Source of the DNA: Bacteroidales bacterium
GTDB taxonomy: Bacteria; Bacteroidota; Bacteroidia; Bacteroidales; UBA932
NCBI GenBank assembly: GCA_017427385.1
Contig: JAFRSW010000020.1
Location: 29,422-93,421 of the forward strand
Reading direction: 5' to 3'
DNA length: 64,000 nucleotides
The notes below the pieces were generated by a model. It did not search any database. It saw only the letters and a program-made list of their open reading frames with translations, and was not told where the DNA came from. The position numbers were made by a program, and so were the translations under genes. Below, piece after piece: positions 38,052 to 47,171 of this stretch; positions within the stretch are counted from its first letter, which is position 1; the number at the start of each line of letters is the position of its first letter.

Positions 38052-38990
38052 TCAGCTTTCTGCATCGAAGGCTTTCACTATTTTGCTTACAAGAGGATGC
38101 CGCACGATATCCCTGTCGTCGAAGAATACCGTGGCCACGCCCTTCAGGTTCTTAACGAGATCTATCCCCCGCAGCAGGCCCGAATCCTCCTTGTGGGGAA
38201 GATCCACCTGGGTGGCATCGCCGGTTACTATGAACTTGGCATTGGTGCCCATGCGGGTGAGGAACATCTTCAGCTGCCCCATATTGGTATTCTGAGCCTC
38301 GTCGAGGATTACACATGCGCCGTCGAGTGTGCGGCCGCGCATATAGGCCAGCGGAGCTATCTGGATGGTGCCTCCGGCGATGAATTCCTGCAGCTTCTTC
38401 GAAGGGATCATGTCTCCGAGAGCATCGTAGAGCGGCTGGAGATAGGGGTCAAGCTTGTCTTTGAGGTCTCCCGGAAGGAATCCCAGCCTCTCCCCCGCCT
38501 CGACAGCAGGACGGGTGAGGATGATGCGGCGCACCTCGCGGTTCTTGAGGGCGCGGACCGCCAGCGCTATGGCGATGTAGGTCTTTCCGGTTCCGGCAGG
38601 ACCTACCGCAAACACAAGGTCGTTGTTGAAATAGGCCTTGACCATCTTTTCCTGGTTGGCATTGCGGGCACGGATAGCCTTTCCTTCGTTGGTGTGCACT
38701 ATCACGGCATTGCCATGTTCGGCGAGCACGGAGGAGGAAGGGCGGCCTGCGAACAGGTCTTCTACGTCGTACACCGTGAGATTGAGTTTGTGTTTGCGGA
38801 GCGATACCAGTTGGGCGAACTTAGCGACAAAGTCGTCGATCTTGGCCTCATCGCCCTCCACAAGTATCTCATTTCCCTTTCCGGACACTTCCAGGCCGGG
38901 ATAATAGGTGCAAAACTCATTCAGGATGCGGTTCCCGGGTCCTAGTATGCTGACCGGATCCGCAGTGTCCAGCGTGATGGTTTTCTTCAT
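38052..38990 (-). CDS. PhoH-like ATPase
   Basis: The 312-residue protein belongs to the PhoH family of cytoplasmic P-loop ATPases linked to RNA metabolism. It has Walker A GPAGTGKTYIA (about 123-133), Walker B CVILDEAQNTN (about 220) and a PhoH-conserved TRPAVEAGERLGFLPGD segment. The N-terminal 90 residues form a small KH-like domain. The start at 38990 makes a 4-bp overlap with the upstream CapA-like frame and begins MKKTITLDT. The biological role in Bacteroidota is not settled. Confidence 0.93.
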   Translation of the reverse strand: MKKTITLDTADPVSILGPGNRILNEFCTYYPGLEVSGKGNEILVEGDEAKIDDFVAKFAQLVSLRKHKLNLTVYDVEDLFAGRPSSSVLAEHGNAVIVHTNEGKAIRARNANQEKMVKAYFNNDLVFAVGPAGTGKTYIAIALAVRALKNREVRRIILTRPAVEAGERLGFLPGDLKDKLDPYLQPLYDALGDMIPSKKLQEFIAGGTIQIAPLAYMRGRTLDGACVILDEAQNTNMGQLKMFLTRMGTNAKFIVTGDATQVDLPHKEDSGLLRGIDLVKNLKGVATVFFDDRDIVRHPLVSKIVKAFDAES

Positions 38991-39943
38991 TCTATTCCAG
39001 TAACTTTCTTGACTCTTTCCAGTGTTTGGATCATATTGTCGTAGTCGGTGCAGTCGATCCAGTCCTGACGCCTTCCTATTTGTTCCTTTACTATTACCGT
39101 GCGGTAACCATCCGTTTTCTTGCCAGGCAGGGTGCACCACAGAAAATGCAGTTCCGGTTCCGGCAACTTCCTCTGGCCCGGCACCAGATTCAACACTACG
39201 GCCAGCTCCAGACGGGTGTTCACCGCGCTCATGTTCGAAACGGCATTCCCGAGCGAATAGACTACAGGCACGCCGTTAATGTGCGTAGTATCCTGAACGA
39301 CGTGCGGATGGGCGCCTATTATGGCATCCGCCCCCTGCTCTACCAGCCATCCGGCCCACTTCCGCTGCGATTCGTTATGAATCAGGGAATACTCCTCTCC
39401 CCAGTGCGGAAGCACTATCACAAAATCCGCAAGCTCCCTGGCCCGCTTCATCTGCCCTGCGATCTCTTCCCTGTTCATCCGGCTCACTTTGGGATAAGCC
39501 ACGGCGGAACCAAGATTAGTTCCGTAGGTAAAGTTCACCAGGGCGATCCTGACTCCTTTTACATTGAGTATCAGAGGATTGTTCTTCCGGTATTGCTCCT
39601 CATCCAGGCCGCTGCCCGTGAATACGGTATATTGTTTCAAAGTACGTTCAAGCCCTTCCGGTCCCTTGTCCAAAATATGGTTGTTCGCCGTCATCAGCAC
39701 GTCCACTCCGGCATCCAGGATGCTCGTGAGGTAGCCGTCCGGAGCGCTGAATGCGGGGTACCCCGTAAAGGGTGGCCCCGCAAGCGTAAATTCAGCATTG
39801 GCTATTGCCAGATCCGCTTCCGAAAGTAGCGGCTTCAGGTCTTCCAGAAAAAGAGAGTGGTCGAATTGCAGCTGCCTCGTGTGCATCATCACATCTCCGA
39901 TGATGCAGATACGTACGGTATCGACCTCTGCAACGGCTGAACT
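38987..39943 (-). pseudogene. CapA/PgsA-like metallophosphatase-fold protein without a usable start codon
   Basis: The frame encodes a CapA-family domain (as in poly-gamma-glutamate and capsule proteins): ICIIGDVMMHTRQ, then ANAEFTLAG, MTANNHILDKG, VLPHWGEEY and GAHPHVVQDTTHINGVPVVYSLGN. The homologous part begins at once after the TGA stop of the TPR gene (39944-39946), in the same frame. Between that stop and IIGDV there is no ATG, GTG, TTG or CTG; the only start, GTG at 39892, comes after the metal-binding GD. No signal peptide is visible. An ATG overlapping the TPR stop is in another frame. The gene is probably 5'-truncated or frameshifted, or translated by readthrough. Confidence 0.7.
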
Positions 39944-41263
39944 TCATTTGCCGGAAGCTACGACTGCCTCATACTTTTCGTACTTCTCCTTATATACAGG
40001 ATCGTCACGGAAACGGAAGCAGGCGTTCTTGATGTATTCTGCGATCGTGAGTTTGATCTCGTTGTCCTTAGAGACCTCGTAAGCCTTTTCGAAGGGCTCG
40101 ATAGCGGCCTTCAAAGTCTTGTCGTACTCTTCCACGAGAGCAGCATACTTGGCATCGTCCATCTCGAAGGAAGCCTTCTCCTGGACCTCTACTGCATGAT
40201 TGTAGAGATAAATACCCTTGCCGATATAGCCATACTCGTAGGTCTCACTGATTTCTCCGCAGTGATCGTATGCCTTGAATGCCTCTTCCACCTGAGGAGG
40301 ATCCATCTTGAGGCGGATGTTGCCTTCAACATACCAGAGGGATGCATTGCCGGGCTCATTGGCCTTGGCAACATCGAGGAGCTCGAAGAGACGGTCTGTG
40401 CTGCCACCGGAAGTGGTGTAGTAGTTGATGAGGCCGATGAGGATGCTCTGGCTCTTGGGATAGTTCACGAAACCATCCTCAAGATACTTGACAGAGAGTT
40501 CCTTGTTCCCCTGCTTTTCCGCGATGGTGGAAAGACGGGCATACACGTCTCCGTCATCTCCATAATAATTATGCTCGAGGCACTTCTCGAAGAACACCTT
40601 GGCCCTGTCGATGTCGGATGCGATCCAGGCGGTAAGGCCGGCGTTGTAGATGGCGTTGGTATCCAGCTGTGCGTAAGGCTCGACAGTCGAAACCTCGGCG
40701 GCCGCCTCGAACCATTTGGATGACTCAGCATACTTCTGGAGGGAGTATGCGGCAACGGCATCGTTCGAGTACTTGTCGTGAATAGCTGAAATAGCCGCGG
40801 CGATATCTTTGGTCTTCTTGCCCTTGACATCGAGTTCCTGAGCCTTCTTATATGCCTTCACCGCCTCACCGAGAGGATTCTCAACGGCGGGTTTGGTGGT
40901 AACTATGAAAGCGAGCCTTCCGTTAGAGAAATAGTAATCTGCAGTTTCGTAGTGCTGCACGGTATAGGGCTCACCCTGGATAGTGACCTGTTCGTTGCCG
41001 GTGGGCTTGACACCGTTCATGAGAAGAGCGAGGTCGCTCTCTCCGGCGCCGATGTAACCGTTACCCTGAACGGCGTTGTATGCATCCACATAAGTCTGAC
41101 CGAGCTTGAGCCAGGTGGCCATGTTGGCAGCCTTCTTCTCATTGAGAGTGGCAGCCTTTGCAGCTTCGACTTTCTTTGCAGCAGCATCGGCATCCTTCAG
41201 CTGCTGGGCATTTGCAACCTGCACGGAGGCAAGGAGGGCAAGTGCGAAAATAATCTTTTTCAT
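39944..41263 (-). CDS. Secreted tetratricopeptide-repeat protein
   Basis: The 439-residue product has a signal peptide (MKKIIFALALLASVQVANA) and helical repeats of TPR character over about 135-400: AIYNAGLTAWIASDIDRAKVFFEKCLE, YARLSTIAEKQGNKELSVKYLEDGF and SLWYVEGNIRLKMDPPQVEEAFKAYDHC. It ends in ASGK and TGA. TPR proteins scaffold protein complexes, and no enzymatic motif is seen, so the role is unknown. It lies 18 nt after gyrA on the same strand and is directly followed, in frame, by the CapA-like sequence. Confidence 0.85.
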   Translation of the reverse strand: MKKIIFALALLASVQVANAQQLKDADAAAKKVEAAKAATLNEKKAANMATWLKLGQTYVDAYNAVQGNGYIGAGESDLALLMNGVKPTGNEQVTIQGEPYTVQHYETADYYFSNGRLAFIVTTKPAVENPLGEAVKAYKKAQELDVKGKKTKDIAAAISAIHDKYSNDAVAAYSLQKYAESSKWFEAAAEVSTVEPYAQLDTNAIYNAGLTAWIASDIDRAKVFFEKCLEHNYYGDDGDVYARLSTIAEKQGNKELSVKYLEDGFVNYPKSQSILIGLINYYTTSGGSTDRLFELLDVAKANEPGNASLWYVEGNIRLKMDPPQVEEAFKAYDHCGEISETYEYGYIGKGIYLYNHAVEVQEKASFEMDDAKYAALVEEYDKTLKAAIEPFEKAYEVSKDNEIKLTIAEYIKNACFRFRDDPVYKEKYEKYEAVVASGK

Positions 41264-41281
41264 ATCAGTTAATGTTAGTAA

Positions 41282-43828
41282 TTATTCGTTTTCTACAGGT
41301 GCTTCTGCACTTTCCGTGCCAACTGCTTCTTCCTCAGGCCCATCCTCGTTCTTGGCGACCACGGAAACGGCCGAGATGGCATCCCCTTCGCGGAGGCTGA
41401 TAAGCTTCACGCCCTGAGTGGCGCGACCGGCCACACGGGTGTCGGAAACAGCCATGCGGATGGTGAGTCCGGAACGGTTGATAATCATGAGATCGTCGTT
41501 CTCGGTTACATTCTTGATGGCCACGAGACTGCCGGTCTTGTCAGTGATGTTGATTGTCTTCACGCCCTTGACTCCCCTGGAGGTCAGCCTATAGTCTTCG
41601 GGGTTGGAACGCTTGCCGAATCCGTGTTCGCTCACCACCATGATGGTCTGCTCGGAAGCGTTCTCGCGATTGGGATCGTATGTGAGCACACCGATGGCCT
41701 CGTCGTCCCCGACCAGGTTGATACCCTTCACGCCGGAAGCTCCGCGGCCCATGTCGCGCACAGCGCTCTCGCGGAAGCGCACGCAGTAGCCGTTGCGGCC
41801 GGCGATCATGATATCTTCTCCGCCGTTGGTGAGGACCGCATCCAGCAGGGCGTCGCCTTCGCGGATGGTGAGGGCCTTGATACCCTTGTTGCGGCTGCGC
41901 TTGTTGGAGTAGTCTTCGAGGCTGGTCTTCTTGATGATACCTTTCTTGGTGACGAGTGTCACATAGTGGCTCTGCACATATTCGGGATCTTCGATCTTGG
42001 CTGCGTTGAGATAGGTGCGGATGCTGTCGTCCTGGTCGATGGCAAGCAAGTTCTGCACTGCACGGCCCTTGGAGGCGCGCACGCCCTCAGGCAGCTCGTA
42101 GACCTTCATGCGGTAGCACATGCCCTTCTCCGTAAAGAACAGCATGGTGGAGTGCATGTTGGCCACATAGATATGCTCGATGAAGTCTTCGTCCCGGGTG
42201 GTGCCGCCTTTCTTGCCCACGCCGCCACGGGCCTGAGTGCGGAACTCGGTAAGCGCGGTGCGCTTGATGTAGCCGAGGTGAGAGATGGTGATGACCACGT
42301 CTTCGTCGGCATAGAAATCTTCAGGGTTGAACTCGTCCGCGCTCAGCGTGATCTCGCTGCGGCGGGCGTCGCCGTACTTGGCCTTCATCTCCTGGCACTC
42401 GTCCTTCACTATCTGGAGCTGCAGCACCTCGCTGCCGAGGATCTCGTTGCAACGTGCGATGAACTTCTCCAGTTCCTCGAACTCGGCCTGAAGCTTCTCA
42501 CGCTCGAGACCGGTGAGCTGGCGCAGGCGCATCTCTACGATAGCCTGGGCCTGGGCATCGGTGAATCCGAACTTGGCCACCAGGCCTTCGCGAGCCTCGT
42601 CTACGCTCTTGGATGCACGGATATGGGCGATAATATCGTCTATGATGTCGATGGCCTTGAGAAGGCCTTCGAGGATATGGGCGCGCTTCTGGGCCTTTTC
42701 CAGGTCGAACTTCGTGCGGCGCACAACCACCTCGTGGCGGAAATCCACGAAGCTGGCGATAATCTCCTTGAGAGAGAGGGTGCGCGGGCGACCCTTGACG
42801 AGAGCCACGTTGTTGATGGCGAAACTCGACTGGAGCGGGGTATATTTGAAGAGGGTGTTGAGCACCACGTTGGTGTTGGAGCCCTGCTTTACGCGGAAAA
42901 TGACGCGGACGCCCTCGCGGGAAGTCTCGTCGTTCATGTAGGTGATACCCTCGATCTTCTTGTCTTCCACCATGGAGGCGATGCGCTCGAGCATCTCCTT
43001 CTTGTTGACCATATAAGGAATCTCGGTGACAACTATGGTCTCCTGGCCGCGGTCGTTCACTTCGATGTCGGTTTTGGCGCGGATGACCACACGGCCACGG
43101 CCGGTGGTGTAGGCGTCCACGATGCCCTGGCGGCCCATGATGATGCCACCCGTCGGGAAATCGGGGCCCTTTATGTGTTCCATCAGGCCTTCCACGTCGA
43201 TGTCGGGATTGTCGATATAGGCACAGATCGCGTCGCAGCATTCACCGAGGTTGTGCGGAGCCATGTTGGTGGCCATACCCACTGCGATGCCGGCAGAGCC
43301 GTTGAGCAGCAGGAGCGGAAGCTTGGTGGGGAGCACCGTGGGTTCCTCTTCGGTGTCGTCGAAGTTGTTGACCATGTCGACAGTGTTCTTGTCGATGTCG
43401 CACATGATCTCTTCGGTGATCTTCTGGAGCTTGGCCTCCGTGTAACGCATGGCCGCGACAGGATCGCCGTCCATACTGCCGAAGTTGCCCTGGCCGAACA
43501 CCAGCGGGTAGCGCTGATTCCACGGCTGCGCGAGGCGCGCGAGGGCGTCGTATACGCTCGAGTCTCCGTGAGGATGGTATTTACCCAGAACCTCACCCAC
43601 GATCTTGGCGCACTTGCGGGTGGGGCCGGAGGCGCTGAGCCCAAGACCGTCCATGCCGAACAATACCCTGCGCTGGACAGGTTTGAGACCGTCCCGCACA
43701 TCCGGGAGGGCGCGCGAAACGATAACCGACATGGAGTAGTCGATATAGGCGCTGCGCATCTCGTGGTCAATCTCTACAGGCTCGATGTAACCGTGATTCA
43801 CTTCGTTGATATTTTCATCAATATCCAT
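41282..43828 (-). CDS. gyrA: DNA gyrase subunit A
   Basis: GyrA forms the DNA cleavage-rejoining part of gyrase. The 848-residue protein shows the N-terminal [17 protein letters not shown] segment, the catalytic Tyr129 in [10 protein letters not shown], and a C-terminal beta-pinwheel. Its quinolone-determining region reads [10 protein letters not shown] with Ser90 and Asp94 (E. coli 83 and 87), the susceptible-type residues. The wrapping motif (GyrA box) appears degenerate, as [11 protein letters not shown] near residue 555. The tail is acidic. Its -7 box lies about 38 nt upstream, divergent from the Clp N-domain gene. Confidence 0.97.
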   Translation of the reverse strand: MDIDENINEVNHGYIEPVEIDHEMRSAYIDYSMSVIVSRALPDVRDGLKPVQRRVLFGMDGLGLSASGPTRKCAKIVGEVLGKYHPHGDSSVYDALARLAQPWNQRYPLVFGQGNFGSMDGDPVAAMRYTEAKLQKITEEIMCDIDKNTVDMVNNFDDTEEEPTVLPTKLPLLLLNGSAGIAVGMATNMAPHNLGECCDAICAYIDNPDIDVEGLMEHIKGPDFPTGGIIMGRQGIVDAYTTGRGRVVIRAKTDIEVNDRGQETIVVTEIPYMVNKKEMLERIASMVEDKKIEGITYMNDETSREGVRVIFRVKQGSNTNVVLNTLFKYTPLQSSFAINNVALVKGRPRTLSLKEIIASFVDFRHEVVVRRTKFDLEKAQKRAHILEGLLKAIDIIDDIIAHIRASKSVDEAREGLVAKFGFTDAQAQAIVEMRLRQLTGLEREKLQAEFEELEKFIARCNEILGSEVLQLQIVKDECQEMKAKYGDARRSEITLSADEFNPEDFYADEDVVITISHLGYIKRTALTEFRTQARGGVGKKGGTTRDEDFIEHIYVANMHSTMLFFTEKGMCYRMKVYELPEGVRASKGRAVQNLLAIDQDDSIRTYLNAAKIEDPEYVQSHYVTLVTKKGIIKKTSLEDYSNKRSRNKGIKALTIREGDALLDAVLTNGGEDIMIAGRNGYCVRFRESAVRDMGRGASGVKGINLVGDDEAIGVLTYDPNRENASEQTIMVVSEHGFGKRSNPEDYRLTSRGVKGVKTINITDKTGSLVAIKNVTENDDLMIINRSGLTIRMAVSDTRVAGRATQGVKLISLREGDAISAVSVVAKNEDGPEEEAVGTESAEAPVENE

Positions 43829-43866
43829 ATTGTCTCTCTACAATTTAATGCTTGTTTATAAACACG

Positions 43867-43874
43867 CAAATTTA
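43867..43874 (-). promoter_or_regulatory. -7 box (TAAATTTG) of gyrA
   Basis: The minus strand reads TAAATTTG, a consensus match 38 nt before the gyrA start. Confidence 0.55.
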
Positions 43875-43897
43875 ACAAAAATATTCGATTAATTTGC

Positions 43898-43905
43898 TAT
43901 TTTTG
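43898..43905 (+). promoter_or_regulatory. -7 box (TATTTTTG) of the Clp N-domain gene
   Basis: TATTTTTG matches TAnnTTTG and precedes the ATG at 43928 by 22 nt. Confidence 0.55.
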
Positions 43906-43927
43906 CAATCAAATATGCCCGCTTAAA

Positions 43928-44446
43928 ATGAAGATTTCCAAAGAATTTGACGCCATCATAGGATTTGCCCGCGAAGAGGCCATGCGCACCGGCAGTTTCA
44001 GCATCGAAGCAGACCATCTCTTCCTCGGAATCCTTCGCCACACGGCCAATTCCGCGGTGGATACCCTTCATTCCCTCGGAGTGGATACAGCCGGATGCAA
44101 AGCGGAAATAGACGCCCAGGTTTTCCATGAGCAGGGCATACCCTACGGAGCCGAAGACAGCATACGCCTCGGAAGGGAAGGCGGCAACACTGTGAGCATG
44201 GCCATAGCCGAAGCCATGGCCGAAGGTGCCGGCGAAGCGGGCGCCATCCACCTCCTGAAAGCCATCTGCAAACAGGAAAACTGCCACAGCAGCGAATACC
44301 TGCGCAAGCGCGGTATTTCAAGCAAGAACATCGGTAAAGAGAAACAGGCCACGCAGAAATGCGATACAGAGATGAACAAGAAGAACCTCGCCCTGCTTCT
44401 CTCCACTATCAACTTGAATATCAACAAAAACAACATTGTCAGCTGA
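43928..44446 (+). CDS. Stand-alone Clp N-terminal (R) domain protein
   Basis: The 172-residue protein consists of the double Clp N repeat found at the start of ClpC/ClpA: repeat 1 at about 4-65 (FDAIIGFAREEAMRTGS, ADHLFLGILRH) and repeat 2 at about 78-140 (AIHLLKAICKQ). No AAA+ module follows. The C-terminal tail is short and Asn/Lys-rich. Isolated N domains can act as adaptors or substrate-recruiting modules for Clp ATPases, but that role here is an inference. It overlaps the downstream esterase by 1 bp (TGATG). Confidence 0.85.
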   Translation: MKISKEFDAIIGFAREEAMRTGSFSIEADHLFLGILRHTANSAVDTLHSLGVDTAGCKAEIDAQVFHEQGIPYGAEDSIRLGREGGNTVSMAIAEAMAEGAGEAGAIHLLKAICKQENCHSSEYLRKRGISSKNIGKEKQATQKCDTEMNKKNLALLLSTINLNINKNNIVS

Positions 44447-45399
44447 TGAAGCGTTTTATCCTCACCGCCATCCTCGTTTCCGTCGCAATGCTTGCTGGTG
44501 CACAGCAGAGAGTGCGCATCAACATCTCCCCTGCCGGAGAGTATATGTTTGCCCAGCGCGACACATGCCAGCTCTTCATGTCGGTTTACGACCCCGTGGA
44601 AGGCAGCGAAACGTCCATCCAGGGTAAGCAGAAGCCCTGCATCCTCTTCGTTTTCGGAGGAGGCTTCATCATGGGCGACCGCAACGCCAAGGCATACCTG
44701 CCATGGTTCCGTCTCTACAACGAAAACGGCTACCGTGTCATCACCATCGACTACCGCCTCGGCCTCAAGGGCGCAGGCAATGTGGGTGTGAAAGATATAG
44801 ACGTCATCTACAACGCGATACAGATAGGCGTAGAAGACCTTTACAGCGCCACCGCGTTCATAATCGACAATGCCGAGGCCCTGGGCGTGGATCCTGCCAA
44901 CATAGTGATAGCCGGATCCTCCGCCGGAGCCATCATCTCCCTCCAGGCAGAGTGGCATCTCTGCAACCGCAGCGGCCATTCAGACATGCTTCCTAAAGAT
45001 TTCCGCTATGCCGGCGTGATGTCCTTCTCCGGGGCCATTTTCTCGCGCGATGGCAAGATCCGCTACGCACAGGAGCCCGCCCCCACCCTGCTGATGCACG
45101 GCACTGCCGACAAGATTGTGAACTACAAGCACATTGTGTTCTTCAAGAACCGTTTCGAAGGCTCCAAGCCGCTGGCAGATATCTACGCAAAGAACGCCTA
45201 TAATTACAACATCTACCGTTACGAGGGCAACCAGCACGAGATCGCGAGTTCCTTCGTGCGCAGTTTCCCGGAGCAGCTCCGCTTCCTGGAAACCAACGTG
45301 ATGAAAGGCGAAAAAAGGATCGTCGACGTAAGCGTCAGCGATCCTTCGATAAAGGTCTGGAATGTAAATTCCACCAAGGAAATCTACAAGAACAACTAG
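44446..45399 (+). CDS. Secreted alpha/beta hydrolase (esterase/lipase-like)
   Basis: The 317-residue product has a signal peptide (MKRFILTAILVSVAMLAGAQ) and an alpha/beta hydrolase core: oxyanion hole FVFGGGFIMGD (about 65-75), nucleophile elbow AGSSAGA (about 153-159), an Asp in HGTADKIV (about 220) and His in GNQHEI (about 263). It resembles HSL/carboxylesterase-type enzymes. The substrate is unknown. It is coupled to the Clp N-domain gene by a 1-bp overlap and ends 4 bp inside the convergent phosphorylase gene. Confidence 0.85.
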   Translation: MKRFILTAILVSVAMLAGAQQRVRINISPAGEYMFAQRDTCQLFMSVYDPVEGSETSIQGKQKPCILFVFGGGFIMGDRNAKAYLPWFRLYNENGYRVITIDYRLGLKGAGNVGVKDIDVIYNAIQIGVEDLYSATAFIIDNAEALGVDPANIVIAGSSAGAIISLQAEWHLCNRSGHSDMLPKDFRYAGVMSFSGAIFSRDGKIRYAQEPAPTLLMHGTADKIVNYKHIVFFKNRFEGSKPLADIYAKNAYNYNIYRYEGNQHEIASSFVRSFPEQLRFLETNVMKGEKRIVDVSVSDPSIKVWNVNSTKEIYKNN

Positions 45400-46265
45400 G
45401 CTGTCAGCTTGTCCAGCACAAGTTTCACAAGCTCGTTAACCCGGGGCTTGTAGTCGGTGTTGGCATCCTTAAGATAGCGGTGGGCGATTGCGCAGCACAC
45501 GGTGATGGCGTCGTGGCCCAGCTTGGCAGCCATTCCGGCGAGAGCCGAGCCTTCCATCTCGAAGTTGGTGATCTTATAGCCCTTATACTCGAACTTCTCG
45601 AAATCCTCGAGCATATTCGGCATGGCGAGTCCCTGACGGACCACGCGGCCCTGAGGGCCGTAGAAGCCCGATGCCGAGATGGTCATGCCCTTCACGGTGC
45701 AATCTGCGAACAGGTCTATGAGCTTCTGGGAGCCGCGCACGAAGTAGGGATCCGGCAGATGCTTTGCCCAGTGTGTGGCCTTCTTGAAAGCCTCCTCGAA
45801 GTCCAGGAGTGCGATCTCGTCGCGGCCTTCATACCAGTTCATCAGGCCGTCGCAGCCCACAGAGATGTGGCTGAGGATAAAGGATCCGAGAGGGATCTCG
45901 GGCTGGATGGCGCCGCAGGTGCCGATGCGGACGACGGTGAGCGTCCTGTGCTCGGGCTTGACCTCGCGGGTCTTGAAGTCCACGTTTGCAAGGGCATCGA
46001 GTTCGGTCATGACTATGTCGATGTTGTCGCAGCCGATGCCATGGGAAAGCGCCGTGACGCGCTTGCCGTTGTAGATTCCCGTCGCGAACGCGAATTCGCG
46101 GGACTGTCCCTTTGCCTCGATGGTGTCGAAAAGGGGCTCGAACATCTTCACACGGCCGGGATCCCCGAACACGATAACGGTGTCCGCAAGTTCCTCGGGC
46201 TTGATGTGGATGTGGAATGCCGAACCGTCGGCATTGATGATGAGTTCAGATTCAGGTATTCTCAT
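45396..46265 (-). CDS. Nucleoside phosphorylase (uridine phosphorylase-like)
   Basis: The 289-residue protein is a PNP/UDP-family phosphorylase that cleaves nucleosides with phosphate. It shows VFGDPGRVKMF near the N terminus (phosphate-binding Arg), ALSHGIGCDNIDI, VVRIGTCGAIQPEIPLGSF (about 112-130) and FEMEGSALAGMAA (about 232-244, ribose-binding). The SGFYGPQGR segment favours a uridine phosphorylase type over PNP. With upp in the same window, it fits pyrimidine salvage. It is the last gene of the GNAT-prfA-LytTR-DUF4293 operon. Confidence 0.88.
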   Translation of the reverse strand: MRIPESELIINADGSAFHIHIKPEELADTVIVFGDPGRVKMFEPLFDTIEAKGQSREFAFATGIYNGKRVTALSHGIGCDNIDIVMTELDALANVDFKTREVKPEHRTLTVVRIGTCGAIQPEIPLGSFILSHISVGCDGLMNWYEGRDEIALLDFEEAFKKATHWAKHLPDPYFVRGSQKLIDLFADCTVKGMTISASGFYGPQGRVVRQGLAMPNMLEDFEKFEYKGYKITNFEMEGSALAGMAAKLGHDAITVCCAIAHRYLKDANTDYKPRVNELVKLVLDKLTA

Positions 46266-46277
46266 GGCTCAGTGTTA

Positions 46278-46652
46278 TTATTTGCGTTTGGAGGAACGCA
46301 GGCGGGATGCGCTGCGCACCAAGAGTTCGTCTCTGAGTATGGCTCTGGCGGCCAGGAAATCGAGGATTGCGGCAACTATGGGAAAGATTGCCGTAAAGCT
46401 GAGGGACGGCCTGGGATCGGCCGTAAAGTATGATACTGCCATCCATATCTGGAGCCCCAGCAGGAGCAGGGCCGCAAGGTTGGAAAGCCGCATCTGCAAG
46501 GTACGGGACTTAAGCGCCACTATGGCCAGCAGCTGTGCGGCCAGGGCGATGCTGAAGAGGATGATGAATCCTGTCCCGTATGGCTGGAAGTACATTGCCA
46601 CGAGAAGCCCCGAGGCAATCAGTAGATAAAGGGTCTGTATTCTCTGCCACAT
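46278..46652 (-). CDS. DUF4293-family membrane protein
   Basis: The 124-residue protein begins MWQRIQTLYLLIASG, the N-terminal signature of the Bacteroidota DUF4293 family, and has four hydrophobic segments (about 7-24, 28-46, 57-75, 85-103), ending in a basic cytoplasmic tail. No function is known for this family. It is 3 nt from the LytTR gene and 12 nt from the phosphorylase. Confidence 0.8.
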   Translation of the reverse strand: MWQRIQTLYLLIASGLLVAMYFQPYGTGFIILFSIALAAQLLAIVALKSRTLQMRLSNLAALLLLGLQIWMAVSYFTADPRPSLSFTAIFPIVAAILDFLAARAILRDELLVRSASRLRSSKRK

Positions 46653-46655
46653 AAG

Positions 46656-47171
46656 TTATCTTTCGTTGAATCTGCCAAGCACCAACGCTTCGTAGGTCTT
46701 GGATACCGGCACGTCCCCGATGCTGTCTATCCCGAGATCCGCGTAATAGCCGTCTTTCTCTTTATGCAGCACCTGCACCTTGGCCATATTGATTATGTAT
46801 TTCCGGTGGCAACGCACCAGGTCACTGCCCTCGAAACTCTCTTCCACCGTCTTGAGGCGGCATCGGAGCATATACTGCTTGATGCTTCCGGTATAATCCT
46901 GATACCAGACCTTGATGTAGTTGTCGTCGGATTCTATATAGTATATATTTTTCAGCCGGACACTGAGTTTCATCCCGCCTTCATTATCGGTCAGGGTGAT
47001 CACCTTCTCGTCCGGCGAAGACACGGCTGTGTCGGAAACCACACCGCTCATGTTCATAAGCCTCACTGTCTTGATGCTCTTGCGCCACGCCAGCAGCACA
47101 ATCAGCACGAAGCACACCAGCGTGAGCGCCAGTGCTGCAATAACCAGTGAAACTATGGCAACGGCTTTCAT
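46656..47171 (-). CDS. Membrane-anchored LytTR DNA-binding protein
   Basis: The 171-residue protein has one N-terminal membrane helix (about 4-28, [21 protein letters not shown]) and a C-terminal LytTR domain (about 65-165) recognised by IYYIESDDNYIKVWY, LRCRLKTVEE and LVRCHRKYIINMAKV. There is no receiver domain, so it is not a standard response regulator. It might be controlled by its membrane helix or a partner. Its ATG overlaps the prfA TAA stop by 1 bp. Targets are unknown. Confidence 0.85.
   Translation of the reverse strand: MKAVAIVSLVIAALALTLVCFVLIVLLAWRKSIKTVRLMNMSGVVSDTAVSSPDEKVITLTDNEGGMKLSVRLKNIYYIESDDNYIKVWYQDYTGSIKQYMLRCRLKTVEESFEGSDLVRCHRKYIINMAKVQVLHKEKDGYYADLGIDSIGDVPVSKTYEALVLGRFNER

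Noticed and set aside
41282-43828. Possible quinolone-resistance substitutions in GyrA
   Set aside because: Both key positions are the susceptible-type Ser90 and Asp94, so the sequence gives no resistance signal.
41624-43861. Long plus-strand open frame opposite gyrA
   Set aside because: Antisense shadow of gyrA, which itself is complete with all its motifs.
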